64,000 nt of DNA. Origin: Euzebya pacifica (GTDB lineage: Bacteria > Actinomycetota > Nitriliruptoria > Euzebyales > Euzebyaceae). Both the position numbers and the translations under genes were made by a program. Below, one piece after another: positions 34,720-43,780 of the stretch; the first letter of the stretch is position 1, and every line of letters starts with the position of its first letter. Location of the stretch: NCBI RefSeq assembly GCF_003344865.1, contig NZ_CP031165.1, positions 1,865,910-1,929,909 on the forward strand. Direction: 5' to 3'. Under the pieces are notes generated by a model. It was not told where the DNA came from, ran no database searches, and saw only the letters and a list, made by a program, of their open reading frames with translations.

Positions 34720-36897
34720 ATGTCAGGAATGAGCACGGGGGCGACCGGCCGGAGGCCGGCGCGACGAATGACAGTGACGACGGTCCTGGTGGCCGTCGTT
34801 GCGGCGCTGCTGGCGACGGTGGCACCGGTCAGTGCACAGGAGGAGCTCAGCTTCATCCCTGCTCGCGCGGCCGCCGCTGACGCGTTCGGCTTCGAGTACG
34901 ACCAGGATCTTCTCGGCAACGATGTCCTGCACATCCAGCCCGAGCCGTTCCTGAGCGTCACCGCAAGCGACGCGATGATGCCCAACGCCCGCGACTCGGT
35001 GCTGGACGCCGGCCCGGTCGGCGATGGTCCCTCCGCTGGTGAGGCCAACGTGGCCGAGATCACTGTCGAGGCCGACATCATCGCCCCGGCCGCCCGTGCC
35101 ACCGCCGTCACCACCGATGTCAACCTGCTGCAGCCCGCCGTGGGCGACGCCCACATCGTGACCGCCGACGCCATCGCCGCCGTCTCCACCACGACCTGCA
35201 CCGAGCAGACCCTCGAGGAGGCCGCCGCGGGCACCGCCCTCACCGGCCTGACGATCGGCGGGGAGGCCATCCCGGTCGACGTGCCGTTCAACACCGAGAT
35301 CGAGATCCCCAACCTGGCCCGCGTCACCATCAAGGAGGTCGTCCCGGACAGCGACGGCATCGGCTGGACCGTTCGTGGCCTGCACATCCGCACCCTCGAC
35401 CCGCTGACCGGTGCCGTCGACAGCGAGATCATCGTCTCCGAGGCCCACAGCACCGTCGACTGCGGCGGCACCCCGCCGGAGTGGCCGCCCCCCGGCGGAC
35501 CGGACCCCGCTGGCCTGTCGGTCCAGAAGTCGATCCTCGACGCCACCCCCGGCGAGGACGGCACCGTTGCGGTCGAGCCCGGCGACAGCGTCACCTACGT
35601 CATCGACGTCACCAACGTCGACGAGGCGGCGTGCACGGTCAACCGGATCGTGGACTTCCTGCCGCTGCCCCTGTCGGCTGACGGCACCGGTGAGGTCCTC
35701 ACCGACATCGAGGCCACGCCCCGTGGCGAGAACGGCCTGGTCTACGAGATCGAGCCCGTCACCCTCGAGCCCGGCGACAGCCTGACCGGCACGATCACCT
35801 CCGTGCTGCCCGACCCGCTCGCCAGCGGCTCCTACTTCAACGACGCCGTCGCCTACGGCACCTGCGGCATCGGCCGCTCGGGCCTGTCCGCCGGCTTCAC
35901 CTGGGACGGCGGCGAGACCGACCCGTGCGACTCGCCGATCACCACCGGCACGTTCTCCAGCACCTCCCGCCTGGGTGGCGACGACCGTGTCGACACGGCG
36001 CTGCGCGTCTCCGGCATGCTGACGGTCAACGAGGCCAACGCGGTCGTCATGGCCCGCTCTGACATGTTCCCCGATGCGCTGGCGGCCTCCGGCCTGGCGG
36101 CGGAGCTGTGCGCCCCGCTGCTGCTCAACGCCCCGGGTGACCTGCACCCCGACAACCTGGCGGAGATCCAGCGCCTCGACGTCGACGACGTCTACCTGGC
36201 GGGTGGCGAGGCCGCGCTGAGCGCCTCGATCGCTGATGACCTCGAGGCCGAGGGCATCAACGTCATCCGCGTGGCGGGGGACAGCCGGTACACCACCGCC
36301 CGTGCCATCGCCTTCGAGATCGTCCGCATCGGCGGCCCCGTGGCCCGCGCCACGCTGGTCCGCGCCGACATCTTCCCCGACGCCATGTCGGCGGCCAACC
36401 TGGCCACCCACGCCCGGTCCCCGATCCTCCTGACCGACTCCGACGACCTCAACGACGCCTCAGCGGCGGCGCTGCCGGCGATCCTCGACGGCGAGGCCGG
36501 CAACATGGTCTACATCGGCGGTGGCGAGGTGGCGATCGAGGCGTCGGTCGAGGACGAGCTCAACCGCGCGTACCAGACGCGTCGCCTGGCCGGCCTCAAC
36601 CGCTTCGAGACCTCGGTGGCCTTCATCGAGGAGGCCGTGGCGCTCGGCGCCATCCGAGACATCACCTGGGTCGCCTCCGGCCACGACTTCCCCGACGCCC
36701 TGACCGGGTCGGTCGGTGCCTTCCGGCAGGACGCCGGGCTGATGTTGACCAACCCCAACGACCTGGCCGACTCGCCGGCCACGAAGACCTACCTGTCGGG
36801 CTTCGCCGAGCAGATCACCACCGCCGTGATCGTCGGTGGACCGGCTGCGGTCTCCGAGCAGGTCGAGGGCCAGATCCTGGACGCCATCCGGGAGTGA
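34720..36897 (+). CDS. Secreted CWB2-repeat protein with DUF11-like stalk
   Basis: A 725-residue exported protein. A basic N-region and a hydrophobic stretch (residues 17-38) end at an AxA-type site (VSAQ). Residues about 45-250 have no recognised family. Residues about 265-400 form a DUF11/Ig-like module (LSVQKSILDATPGEDG, VEPGDSVTYVIDVTNV) with two Cys residues that could pair. The final 300 residues hold three CWB2 repeats (RLGGDDRVDTA, RVAGDSRYTTA, RLAGLNRFETS), which anchor proteins to the wall. No enzyme motif is visible, so a structural or adhesive surface role is likely. It is inserted between lepA and hemW. Confidence 0.87.
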   Translation: MSGMSTGATGRRPARRMTVTTVLVAVVAALLATVAPVSAQEELSFIPARAAAADAFGFEYDQDLLGNDVLHIQPEPFLSVTASDAMMPNARDSVLDAGPVGDGPSAGEANVAEITVEADIIAPAARATAVTTDVNLLQPAVGDAHIVTADAIAAVSTTTCTEQTLEEAAAGTALTGLTIGGEAIPVDVPFNTEIEIPNLARVTIKEVVPDSDGIGWTVRGLHIRTLDPLTGAVDSEIIVSEAHSTVDCGGTPPEWPPPGGPDPAGLSVQKSILDATPGEDGTVAVEPGDSVTYVIDVTNVDEAACTVNRIVDFLPLPLSADGTGEVLTDIEATPRGENGLVYEIEPVTLEPGDSLTGTITSVLPDPLASGSYFNDAVAYGTCGIGRSGLSAGFTWDGGETDPCDSPITTGTFSSTSRLGGDDRVDTALRVSGMLTVNEANAVVMARSDMFPDALAASGLAAELCAPLLLNAPGDLHPDNLAEIQRLDVDDVYLAGGEAALSASIADDLEAEGINVIRVAGDSRYTTARAIAFEIVRIGGPVARATLVRADIFPDAMSAANLATHARSPILLTDSDDLNDASAAALPAILDGEAGNMVYIGGGEVAIEASVEDELNRAYQTRRLAGLNRFETSVAFIEEAVALGAIRDITWVASGHDFPDALTGSVGAFRQDAGLMLTNPNDLADSPATKTYLSGFAEQITTAVIVGGPAAVSEQVEGQILDAIRE

Positions 36898-36914
36898 CGG
36901 CTGCCGCACCACGA

Positions 36915-36944
36915 CGAACGGGCGCCCCGGTGGGCGCCCGTTCG
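36915..36944 (+). terminator. 13-bp terminator hairpin
   Basis: CGAACGGGCGCCC (36915-36927) pairs perfectly with GGGCGCCCGTTCG (36932-36944), loop CGGT, followed by GCGTTT. It ends the CWB2 gene. Confidence 0.87.
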
Positions 36945-36973
36945 GCGTTTCCCGGCCCGGCTACCCTTCCGTC

Positions 36974-38113
36974 GTGACGCCCCCGACCGCCCCCGCCTCC
37001 GTCGTGGCCGAGCGGCTGCCCGGCATCTACGTGCACGTCCCGTTCTGCCTGCGTCGTTGCGACTACTGCGACTTCACGACCTTCGCCGACCGTGACGAGG
37101 CCATCCCCGCCTACGTCGAGGCCCTGACCGCCCACATCAGGCGTACCCCGCAGGACGCCACGTTCGGGTCGGTCTTCGTGGGTGGCGGCACCCCCACCTA
37201 CCTGCCGCCAGATGACCTCCGGCAGGTCCTGCAGGCGCTCGGCGACACCTTCGAGTTCGCCGACGACGCGGAGTGGACGGTGGAGGCCAACCCCGAGACC
37301 GTCGACGCGGAGATGGCCGCCGCGCTCGCCGGCGGTGGGGTGAACCGCATCTCCCTCGGGGCCCAGTCCTTCGACACCCGCGTCCTGTCGACCCTCGGCC
37401 GCTGGCACGACCCCGACAGCGTGCCCCGCGCGATCGGCCACCTGCGCGACGCCGGCATCGACCGGCTGAGCATCGACCTGATCTACGGCACACCGGGAGA
37501 GACCGACGCGTCGTGGGCGGCCACGCTCGACCGGGCGGTCGAGCTGGGCACCAGCCACGTGTCGGCCTACGCCCTGACCGTGGAGCCCAACACGCCGTAC
37601 GCCGCCCGTGTGCGGACCGATGACGCCCTCGCACCGGACGAGGACGTGCAGGCCGCCCGCATGGCGGTCACCGACGAACGGCTGGGCGCGGCCGGCATGC
37701 ACCGCTACGAGGTGTCCAACTGGGCCCGGCCGGGCCTGGAGTCACGACACAACCTGACGTACTGGCGGGGTAACGACTGGCTGGCGTTCGGCTCGGGAGC
37801 CCACGGTGCATGGGAGGGCCGGCGCTACTGGCTGGTGCGGGATCCCGACAAGTACGCCCGGATGGTGGCGGAGGGCCACGAGCCGCTCGGTGGACAGGAA
37901 CACCCCGACGCCGAGGCGCGCCGACTCGAACGGCTGATGATGGGCCTGCGGGTCACCGAAGGCGTGCCGCGCGAGGAGGTCGTGCCGCTGGACCCCGGAA
38001 TCGTCGCCCGGTTGATGGGTCGGGGACTGCTGACCATGAAACCGGGGGACCGGTTGGCGCTGACCCCTGCCGGGATGCCCCTTGCCGGAGCGGTCATCCG
38101 CGAGCTGGCCTGA
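36974..38113 (+). CDS. hemW: Radical SAM heme chaperone HemW
   Basis: A 379-residue radical SAM protein. The cluster motif is CLRRCDYC (Cys25, Cys29, Cys32; CxxxCxxC). The GGGTPTYL motif and SLGAQSFDTRVL, IDLIYGTPGET and the C-terminal HemN_C-like region match HemW, which inserts heme into respiratory enzymes. It is often misnamed coproporphyrinogen oxidase. The GTG start at 36974 is supported by TACCCT (36962-36967) ending 6 nt upstream. An in-frame extension back to 36836 would overlap the previous gene and is rejected. Confidence 0.92.
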   Translation: MTPPTAPASVVAERLPGIYVHVPFCLRRCDYCDFTTFADRDEAIPAYVEALTAHIRRTPQDATFGSVFVGGGTPTYLPPDDLRQVLQALGDTFEFADDAEWTVEANPETVDAEMAAALAGGGVNRISLGAQSFDTRVLSTLGRWHDPDSVPRAIGHLRDAGIDRLSIDLIYGTPGETDASWAATLDRAVELGTSHVSAYALTVEPNTPYAARVRTDDALAPDEDVQAARMAVTDERLGAAGMHRYEVSNWARPGLESRHNLTYWRGNDWLAFGSGAHGAWEGRRYWLVRDPDKYARMVAEGHEPLGGQEHPDAEARRLERLMMGLRVTEGVPREEVVPLDPGIVARLMGRGLLTMKPGDRLALTPAGMPLAGAVIRELA

Positions 38114-38127
38114 CCGCCGGTCGGCGA

Positions 38128-39516
38128 TCAGCCCCCGGGCTGATCCGACGAGGCCGCCGGGGTGTGCCGGAGTCGTCGGAACCGTGCCCAGGCGAGGAAC
38201 GTTGCCGGGTCGGTGGCCCGCATCACGTGGTGTCCCTGGGCGATGTCGGTGCCGAGCTCGGCAAGGACTGCCCAGGTGTCGGCCGTCTCGACGCCTTCCG
38301 CGACCACATCCATCCCCAGGCCGTGGCCCATCTCGATGATGGAGCGCACGATCACGGCGTCCAGCGGCTCGAGCACCATCCGGTCGACGAAGGACATGTC
38401 GATCTTGATCTCGTGGATCGGGAAGCGACGCAGGTGGGAGAGGGAGGAGTACCCGGTGCCGAAGTCGTCGACCGAGACGCGCGTGCCCATCTCGGCAAGC
38501 TCCGGGATGACCCCGAGCGCCTCGACCTCGCGGGTCAGCAGCGCGGTCTCGGTGACCTCGAGGACCAAGCTGTCGCGAGACAGGTCATGGTCCCTCAGCA
38601 CGATGTCGAGCCGCTCCGGGAAGCGCGGGTCGGCCACGTCGTCGCCGGTCAGGTTGATCGAGATCGGGACCGTGAAGCCGGCGTCACGCATGCGCGCACA
38701 GTGCCCGGCGGCCTGGCGCATCACCACGTCGGTCAGCTCGCGCAGCCGACCGGCGGCTCGCGCCAGGTCCACGATCGCCTGGGCGGGGACCTGCAGGCCG
38801 TCCGCGGCAGGCCAGCGGACCAGCGCCTCGGCGCCGACCAGGCTGCCGTCGACGAAGGAGACCTTCGGCTGATAGGCCACCTCGAGGGTGTCGATCGGTT
38901 CGGGCAGCCGGATGACGTCGGAACGCCGGCGTACCGGGGTCGATGGCGCAGCGTTGCCCCTGGGCGGGGGTTCCTCCCGCCGGGCCGTGGTGCCGTACAG
39001 CGAGGCCGCAGCGGCGCGAACCAGCTCGCCGGGGGTCACCCCATCCGCGGGGGAGGACGCGGTACCCGTGCGCAGCACGAGGCCGTCGGGCAGCCCGTCC
39101 TCCTGCGATCGGACCCGCTGCTGCAGCCGGTCGACCATGGCCGCTGATTCCGCCGCCACCTGCTCGCGGGTGGCCGCCGTGACCAAGCACACGACGTGCT
39201 CGTCCATCGCCACCACCTCGTCCGGCGTCGGGTCCTGCTTGGCGAGCTGCGACAGGAGCAGGGTGCTGCGACGTCCTGCGAGGACCGTTGCATCCGACGT
39301 CGACGTGAGGCTGCCGAGGACCAGGACGAGGCAGGCCCCGTCGAGGCGGCTGCTGTCGATCGCCGCGGTGATCAGCTGCTCGGGATCGACGTCGTCGTGG
39401 TCGGACACGGCCACGGGACGGACCGCACCTGCCCGCCACCGTGGGAGGACGGCCAGGAGGATCAGGCCGACGGCCGCCACGAGGATCGCGACTGTCGTGG
39501 CCGTCGTGGCCGTCAC
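38128..39516 (-). CDS. EAL-domain protein with degenerate GGDEF, membrane-anchored
   Basis: A 462-residue protein. One membrane helix at residues 8-26. Residues 40-195 look like a worn GGDEF domain: AMDEHVVCLV stands where (S/G)GDEF is expected, and the later TGTASSPADGVTPGELVRAAAASLYG is typical of GGDEF domains. The EAL domain (about 215-440) keeps EALVRW, NLTGDD, EVTET, DDFGTGYSSL, KIDMSF and AEGVET, so it is probably an active c-di-GMP phosphodiesterase. The C-terminal loop reads QGHHVMRA rather than the usual QGYxxSxP. It is close kin to the next gene 232 nt upstream. Confidence 0.88.
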   Translation of the reverse strand: MTATTATTVAILVAAVGLILLAVLPRWRAGAVRPVAVSDHDDVDPEQLITAAIDSSRLDGACLVLVLGSLTSTSDATVLAGRRSTLLLSQLAKQDPTPDEVVAMDEHVVCLVTAATREQVAAESAAMVDRLQQRVRSQEDGLPDGLVLRTGTASSPADGVTPGELVRAAAASLYGTTARREEPPPRGNAAPSTPVRRRSDVIRLPEPIDTLEVAYQPKVSFVDGSLVGAEALVRWPAADGLQVPAQAIVDLARAAGRLRELTDVVMRQAAGHCARMRDAGFTVPISINLTGDDVADPRFPERLDIVLRDHDLSRDSLVLEVTETALLTREVEALGVIPELAEMGTRVSVDDFGTGYSSLSHLRRFPIHEIKIDMSFVDRMVLEPLDAVIVRSIIEMGHGLGMDVVAEGVETADTWAVLAELGTDIAQGHHVMRATDPATFLAWARFRRLRHTPAASSDQPGG

Positions 39517-39748
39517 GACCCTGCCCGGCAGTCCTCGGTCGGCGCGTGCGCGCGTGCTCGTGGTGACGCTGCTGCCCTCGTGGTCCCGCCCATGTCCTGG
39601 CCTCCATCCATCCCGGTCCGCCGAGATCGAACCCGTTCGGAGCGTGATACGTCCCGAAGTGAAGATCGCTCACGTTCCGTGACGAACTATTTTCCGAGGC
39701 GTGTTCCCGGGGCCCGGAGCCGCGAGCTGCCCAAACGGCGACCGCTCG

Positions 39749-41518
39749 TCAGCTCTCGGTCACGTCTGCCTGCTCCGCGTCGGTCGCCCTGAACGACTCC
39801 AGCTGGACGGCGATGACGTCGTCGAGGTCGCCGCGCCGGGACGGCGGCATGGCCCCCCGACCGCGCGCTTCGCGGTACTGGTCCCAGAAGATTGCCCAGG
39901 ACACGAACGACTGGGCGTCGATGGCCTTCATGACGTGGTTGCCCTGCGCGACGTCGGTGCCGAACTCCTCCAGCATGGCCCACGCCTCGTTGGTCTCCAC
40001 CCCCTCCGCCACCACGCGCATGCCCAGGCTGTGGCCGAGGTCGACGATGGAGCGCACGATGACCGCATCGTTGGGCCGGATCACCATGCGGTCGACGAAG
40101 GACATGTCGATCTTGATCTCGTTGACGGGGAACTTGCGCAGGTGCGACAGCGAGGAGAACCCGGTCCCGAAGTCGTCGATGGCCAGCTGGACACCCATGT
40201 CGGCCACCCTGGGCAGGACGCCGAGGGCCTCGACCTCCTGGGTCAGCAGCGCGGTCTCGGTCACCTCCACGCTGATGCTCCCCGGCGCCAGGCCGTGGGC
40301 GTCGATGACGGCCTGGATGCGTTCGGGGAGCTCGACGTCGGCGATGTCGCGTTCGGTCAGGTTGACCGCGACGGTGAACTCGAAGCCCTCGGCCTGCATC
40401 GTGGCGCAGTGGGCGCCTGACCGGTCGAGCACGAAGTCGGTGAGCTCGCGCAGCAGGCCGGCATGTTCGGCAATCAGGATGATCTCCCCGGCCGGGATGA
40501 ACCCGAGCGTCGGGTGCGACCACCTGATGAGGGCCTCTGCGCCGATCAGCTCCCCGGTTGCGAACCGCACCTTCGGCTGGAACCTGACCTCGAGCGCCTG
40601 CTCCGCCAGCGCTGCGCGCAGGTCCGTCGCCAGGCCGAGCCGTCGGGTCCGGTGGCGGTCCAGCTTGCCCTCGTACACCAGGTAGGGGATCCCGCGACCC
40701 TTGGCGGCGTACATGGCGACGTCGGCGGCACGGATGAGCTCTTCGGGGCCGTCCCCGTGTTCGGGGAACCGGGCCATGCCGATGCTGACGGAGAGGTCCA
40801 GCACCAGGTCGCCGTGGGTGACCGGGCGCGCGATGGCCTCGGCCACCTCGGCAGCCAGCTCGTCGGCGGCTGCGGTCACCTCGGCGCTGGTCGGGGCCGA
40901 CAGCAGGACGGCGAACTCGTCGCCGCCGAGCCGTCCGACCTCGTCGACCCGGCCGCCGAGGGACGCGAGGCGCTGACCGACCTCGGCCAGGACGTCATCG
41001 CCCATCTGGTGGCCCAGCGTGTCGTTGACCTCCTTGAACCCGTTGAGGTCCACCAGGAGGACGGCCGGCGTCGAGCCACGGGCGGCCGACGTCGCCACCG
41101 CGCTGGTGATCGACTCCTCGATGTGGACGCGGTTGGGCAAGCCGGTGAGCTCGTCGAACATGGCGTGCCGTTCCAGGCGGGCCAGCCGACGGGCCGATGC
41201 CAGCGACTGGCCGGTCTCCTTGGCTGCGAGGAACAGCAACGACCGCTCCGAGGGCCCGAACGACGAGGCCTGGTCGGCGTCGCGGATGGCGTACAGCAGC
41301 CCGGTGGCCCCGCCCGGCCACGGGGCCTGCGCGAGCAGCAGGTGCACGCGGGTCGGCAGCCCGAGCTCCTCGGCGATCGTCCCGAGCACCGACGCATCGA
41401 CCGTGAGGTGCTGCACGCCGCCGGCCATCGACTCCACGATCCCCTGCAACGGGCCCAAACCATCCTCGACCGTGTGGTCCTGCTCGGCGGCGACATGGTG
41501 GGCGCCCTCGGGCTCCAC
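39749..41518 (-). CDS. GGDEF-EAL half of a frameshifted c-di-GMP enzyme
   Basis: A 589-residue open frame. Residues about 1-100 are GAF-like. The GGDEF domain (about 115-285) has FDELTGLPNR and an intact GRLGGDEF. The EAL domain (about 300-540) has EALIRW, VNLTERD, DDFGTGFSSL, KIDMSF and AEGVET. Both c-di-GMP synthesis and hydrolysis are therefore possible. The first codon (GTG) is not convincing: coding sequence continues upstream as CGQPLDALAVGVVE and joins the membrane half in another frame. Removing one copy of a 4-nt repeat at 41555-41565 would give a single protein of 881 residues. Confidence 0.85.
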   Translation of the reverse strand: MEPEGAHHVAAEQDHTVEDGLGPLQGIVESMAGGVQHLTVDASVLGTIAEELGLPTRVHLLLAQAPWPGGATGLLYAIRDADQASSFGPSERSLLFLAAKETGQSLASARRLARLERHAMFDELTGLPNRVHIEESITSAVATSAARGSTPAVLLVDLNGFKEVNDTLGHQMGDDVLAEVGQRLASLGGRVDEVGRLGGDEFAVLLSAPTSAEVTAAADELAAEVAEAIARPVTHGDLVLDLSVSIGMARFPEHGDGPEELIRAADVAMYAAKGRGIPYLVYEGKLDRHRTRRLGLATDLRAALAEQALEVRFQPKVRFATGELIGAEALIRWSHPTLGFIPAGEIILIAEHAGLLRELTDFVLDRSGAHCATMQAEGFEFTVAVNLTERDIADVELPERIQAVIDAHGLAPGSISVEVTETALLTQEVEALGVLPRVADMGVQLAIDDFGTGFSSLSHLRKFPVNEIKIDMSFVDRMVIRPNDAVIVRSIVDLGHSLGMRVVAEGVETNEAWAMLEEFGTDVAQGNHVMKAIDAQSFVSWAIFWDQYREARGRGAMPPSRRGDLDDVIAVQLESFRATDAEQADVTES

Positions 41519-42398
41519 GACACCAACGGCCAGGGCGTCCAGCGGCTGTCCGCAGCGTGCGTGCGGCGAGGCGGGCGACGGTGTTGTCGGACACGCCGTG
41601 GATCAGGGTGTCCTGCAGGACCTTGACGTGGTGGTCGTCGATCTCTCGACGCCGATCGAGGGCGTGGTGCAGCGACAGCGCCACCAACGCGAGTGTTCCG
41701 ACGACACCGACGAGGGCGCCGATGTCGTGGACGCGGCCAGCCATGACCGCGCTGATGCCGATGACAAGACCGAGCCCCAGAACCAGCAGGTCGTGGGCCG
41801 AGGGCATCAGCGGACCGTCGGGTCGCACCCGGCCCTCGACCGCGCTGGCACGCAGCAGCGCCTCGGTGGCGATGTCGAACAGCGCGAGGAACGTGCCGGC
41901 GAGGGCGAGGGCGAACCACGTGCCCGGGGCGAAGGCATCCGCGGGTGCGGCCGCCGCGCGGAAGATGGCCATGGCCATTCCCGCGGTGAGGGCACCGCAG
42001 GTGGCCTCGGTGATGTTGCGCATCGGCCGGTCGGGCCGCAGCACGAACGTGGACACCGCAACCGCTGACAACGTCACGAGGACCAGTGTGAACGGGCTGA
42101 GGAACGCCAGGCCGAGGAGGACGGGCACGGTGCGAACGGGCAGCACCCAGCGGCGGCTCCATTCGCTGGCCATCACCCCGGCGGCCTGCACGACCACGAG
42201 GCCGACCAGCAGTACCGCCCAGACCCCCGCGCCCGATTCCAGGAATGGGTCGCGCTGGAGCATGCGGGCGACCACGACGGTCACGAGGGCCATCACGCCC
42301 GCTGTCGTGCCCAACCAGGGCTGGGCTTCGGTGGACGACCTTGCACGACGGTTGATCCGTATCGTGGGCGTCTCGCGGTCCATGGTCGGCGTCGTCAT
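40995..42398 (-). CDS. Membrane half of the frameshifted c-di-GMP enzyme
   Basis: Only the first about 278 residues are believable. They hold seven hydrophobic helices (for example AGVWAVLLVGLVVVQAAGVM, LLGLAFLSPFTLVLVTLSAVAVSTFVL, ALVGVVGTLALVALSL) and a signalling helix ending DTLIHGVSDNTVARLAAR, a MASE-like sensor layout. Beyond about 41560 the frame turns into Arg/Gly/Pro-rich noise that runs antisense-like to 40995, while the true continuation is in the GGDEF-EAL frame. With the frames as they stand, the sensor and the enzyme would be made as separate pieces, if at all. Confidence 0.7.
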   Translation of the reverse strand: MTTPTMDRETPTIRINRRARSSTEAQPWLGTTAGVMALVTVVVARMLQRDPFLESGAGVWAVLLVGLVVVQAAGVMASEWSRRWVLPVRTVPVLLGLAFLSPFTLVLVTLSAVAVSTFVLRPDRPMRNITEATCGALTAGMAMAIFRAAAAPADAFAPGTWFALALAGTFLALFDIATEALLRASAVEGRVRPDGPLMPSAHDLLVLGLGLVIGISAVMAGRVHDIGALVGVVGTLALVALSLHHALDRRREIDDHHVKVLQDTLIHGVSDNTVARLAARTLRTAAGRPGRWCRGARGRPPCRRRAGPHGRGWFGPVAGDRGVDGRRRAAPHGRCVGARDDRRGARAADPRAPAARAGPVAGRGHRAAVRHPRRRPGLVVRALGAVVAVPRSQGDRPVAGIGPSAGPPGTARHVRRAHRLAQPRPHRGVDHQRGGDVGRPWLDAGRPPGGPQRVQGGQRHAGPPDGR

Positions 42399-42619
42399 GG
42401 TGTCCCCATTCTCGCAACGTCCGGGCGTCGGACGGACTGCGTGTCACTGCTGGTGATCCGTCCTGCAATCGACGTTCCTTACGAGTCCCGTTAGACAAAA
42501 GCAATCCAGATGGCAAAGTAAGATTGTCCGGTCGATCACACAGTCGTTCTCCGCCCAAACGATGTGGTGACGTGCGCAGGTCGCACGGCCGATGGACGCG
42601 GTGAGGGGACCGAGGGGAG
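42399..42619. promoter_or_regulatory. Divergent promoter region of hrcA and the c-di-GMP gene
   Basis: The 221-nt gap has an AT-rich patch (42470-42540), rare in this genome. On the plus strand TAGACA (42491), CAAAGT and TAAGAT (about 42513-42523) are possible promoter hexamers for hrcA. CAATC...GATTG forms a short inverted repeat. No CIRCE element (TTAGCACTC-N9-GAGTGCTAA) is present. Confidence 0.4.
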
Positions 42620-43780
42620 GTGGCACCATTGGGGGCCGTGGCAACGGACCCGACAGCAGCGGCACCGGAGCTGGACGAGCGCAAGGCCGCCGTCCTGCTC
42701 GCGGTCGTGCGTGCCTACGTCCGGGTGGGGGAACCGGTCGGATCGCGGAGCGTCGTCGACGAGGCCGGCCTGTCGGTGTCGTCGGCAACGGTCCGCAACG
42801 AGATGGCGGCCCTGGAGGAAGCGGGCTACATCTCCCACCCGCACACCTCCGCCGGACGGATCCCCACCGACAAGGGGTATCGCTTCTTCGTCGATGCCCT
42901 CCGCGGCCAGACCAGCGCCGACCCCGACGTGTCAGCCGAACAGGTCGCGCTGCTCGATGACCTGCTCGCAGGTGCCACCGACCTCGAGGACCTGCTGCAC
43001 AAGGCCACGACGGCCCTGTCACGGCTGACCCGCTTCGCCGGGTTGGTGGCCGCTCCTCGACTGGACCGCTCGCGCCTGAAGCACATCGAGCTGGTCCAGC
43101 TGGCCCCGGCGACGATCCTGGCCGTGGCCATCGCCGACACCGGCCGCGTGACCAAGCGGATGGTCGAGCTGGCCGAGCCCCTGGCCGAGGTCGACGTGCA
43201 GCGGGCACGCCACGCGATCAACGCCGCGGCGACCGGTCTTCGTGGGCACGACGCCCCCGACGCCATCTCGGGCCTGTCCGCCGGTGCGCCCAGCGAGCTG
43301 ACCGAGCTCATCGAGCGAGTCGCCGAGGCCGTCCGCTCCGGCGTGGCAGACCCCGACACGCGGTCCCGTGGCCTCTTCGTCGGCGGGACCTCCGCCCTCG
43401 CCGCCGAAGGACAGTTCGCCCGGCTGGAGCAGGTCAAGCGGGTCTACGAGACGCTGGAGGAACAGGTCGTCGTGCTGCAGGTCCTGCAGGACGCCCTGGC
43501 CGATGCCGACCCCGGTGTCCGCATCGGGGCCGAGCTGCCGCTGCGCGAGCTCGAGGCCTGCGCGATCGTGGCGTCCTCCTACGATGCCCCCAGCGAGTCC
43601 GCCGGCCAGATCGGGGTGCTGGGCCCCAGCCGCATGGACTACCGCGCCACCCTCGGCGCCGTCCGGGCGGTCGCCGACACCTTGGAGCGGGCCATCGCCG
43701 GCATGACCGGCACCGGCCCCTCGCGAACGGCGGACCGCCTTCGGGCGACCAACCTTTCCGCACCCGACGAACAGCGATGA
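42620..43780 (+). CDS. hrcA: Heat-inducible transcription repressor HrcA
   Basis: A protein of about 386 residues. The N-terminal winged helix (LDERKAAVLLAVVRAYVRVGEPVGSRSVVDEAGLSVSSATVRNEMAALEEAGYISHPHTSAGRIPTDKGYRFFVD) is the HrcA signature. The C-terminal GAF-like dimer domain ends with IGVLGPSRMDYRATLGAVRAV. HrcA represses chaperone genes at CIRCE operators. Three starts are possible (GTG 42620, TTG 42629, GTG 42638). The GAGGGGAGG at 42612 best serves the TTG or the second GTG. dnaJ follows immediately, as in most Actinobacteria. No CIRCE is seen upstream, so HrcA does not obviously control this operon. Confidence 0.93.
   Translation: MAPLGAVATDPTAAAPELDERKAAVLLAVVRAYVRVGEPVGSRSVVDEAGLSVSSATVRNEMAALEEAGYISHPHTSAGRIPTDKGYRFFVDALRGQTSADPDVSAEQVALLDDLLAGATDLEDLLHKATTALSRLTRFAGLVAAPRLDRSRLKHIELVQLAPATILAVAIADTGRVTKRMVELAEPLAEVDVQRARHAINAAATGLRGHDAPDAISGLSAGAPSELTELIERVAEAVRSGVADPDTRSRGLFVGGTSALAAEGQFARLEQVKRVYETLEEQVVVLQVLQDALADADPGVRIGAELPLRELEACAIVASSYDAPSESAGQIGVLGPSRMDYRATLGAVRAVADTLERAIAGMTGTGPSRTADRLRATNLSAPDEQR

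Noticed and set aside
36836-36973. Longer hemW start
   Set aside because: It overlaps the end of the preceding gene and its terminator hairpin, and the added residues have no HemW similarity.
42399-42619. CIRCE operator before hrcA
   Set aside because: The TTAGCACTC/GAGTGCTAA arms are absent from the gap.
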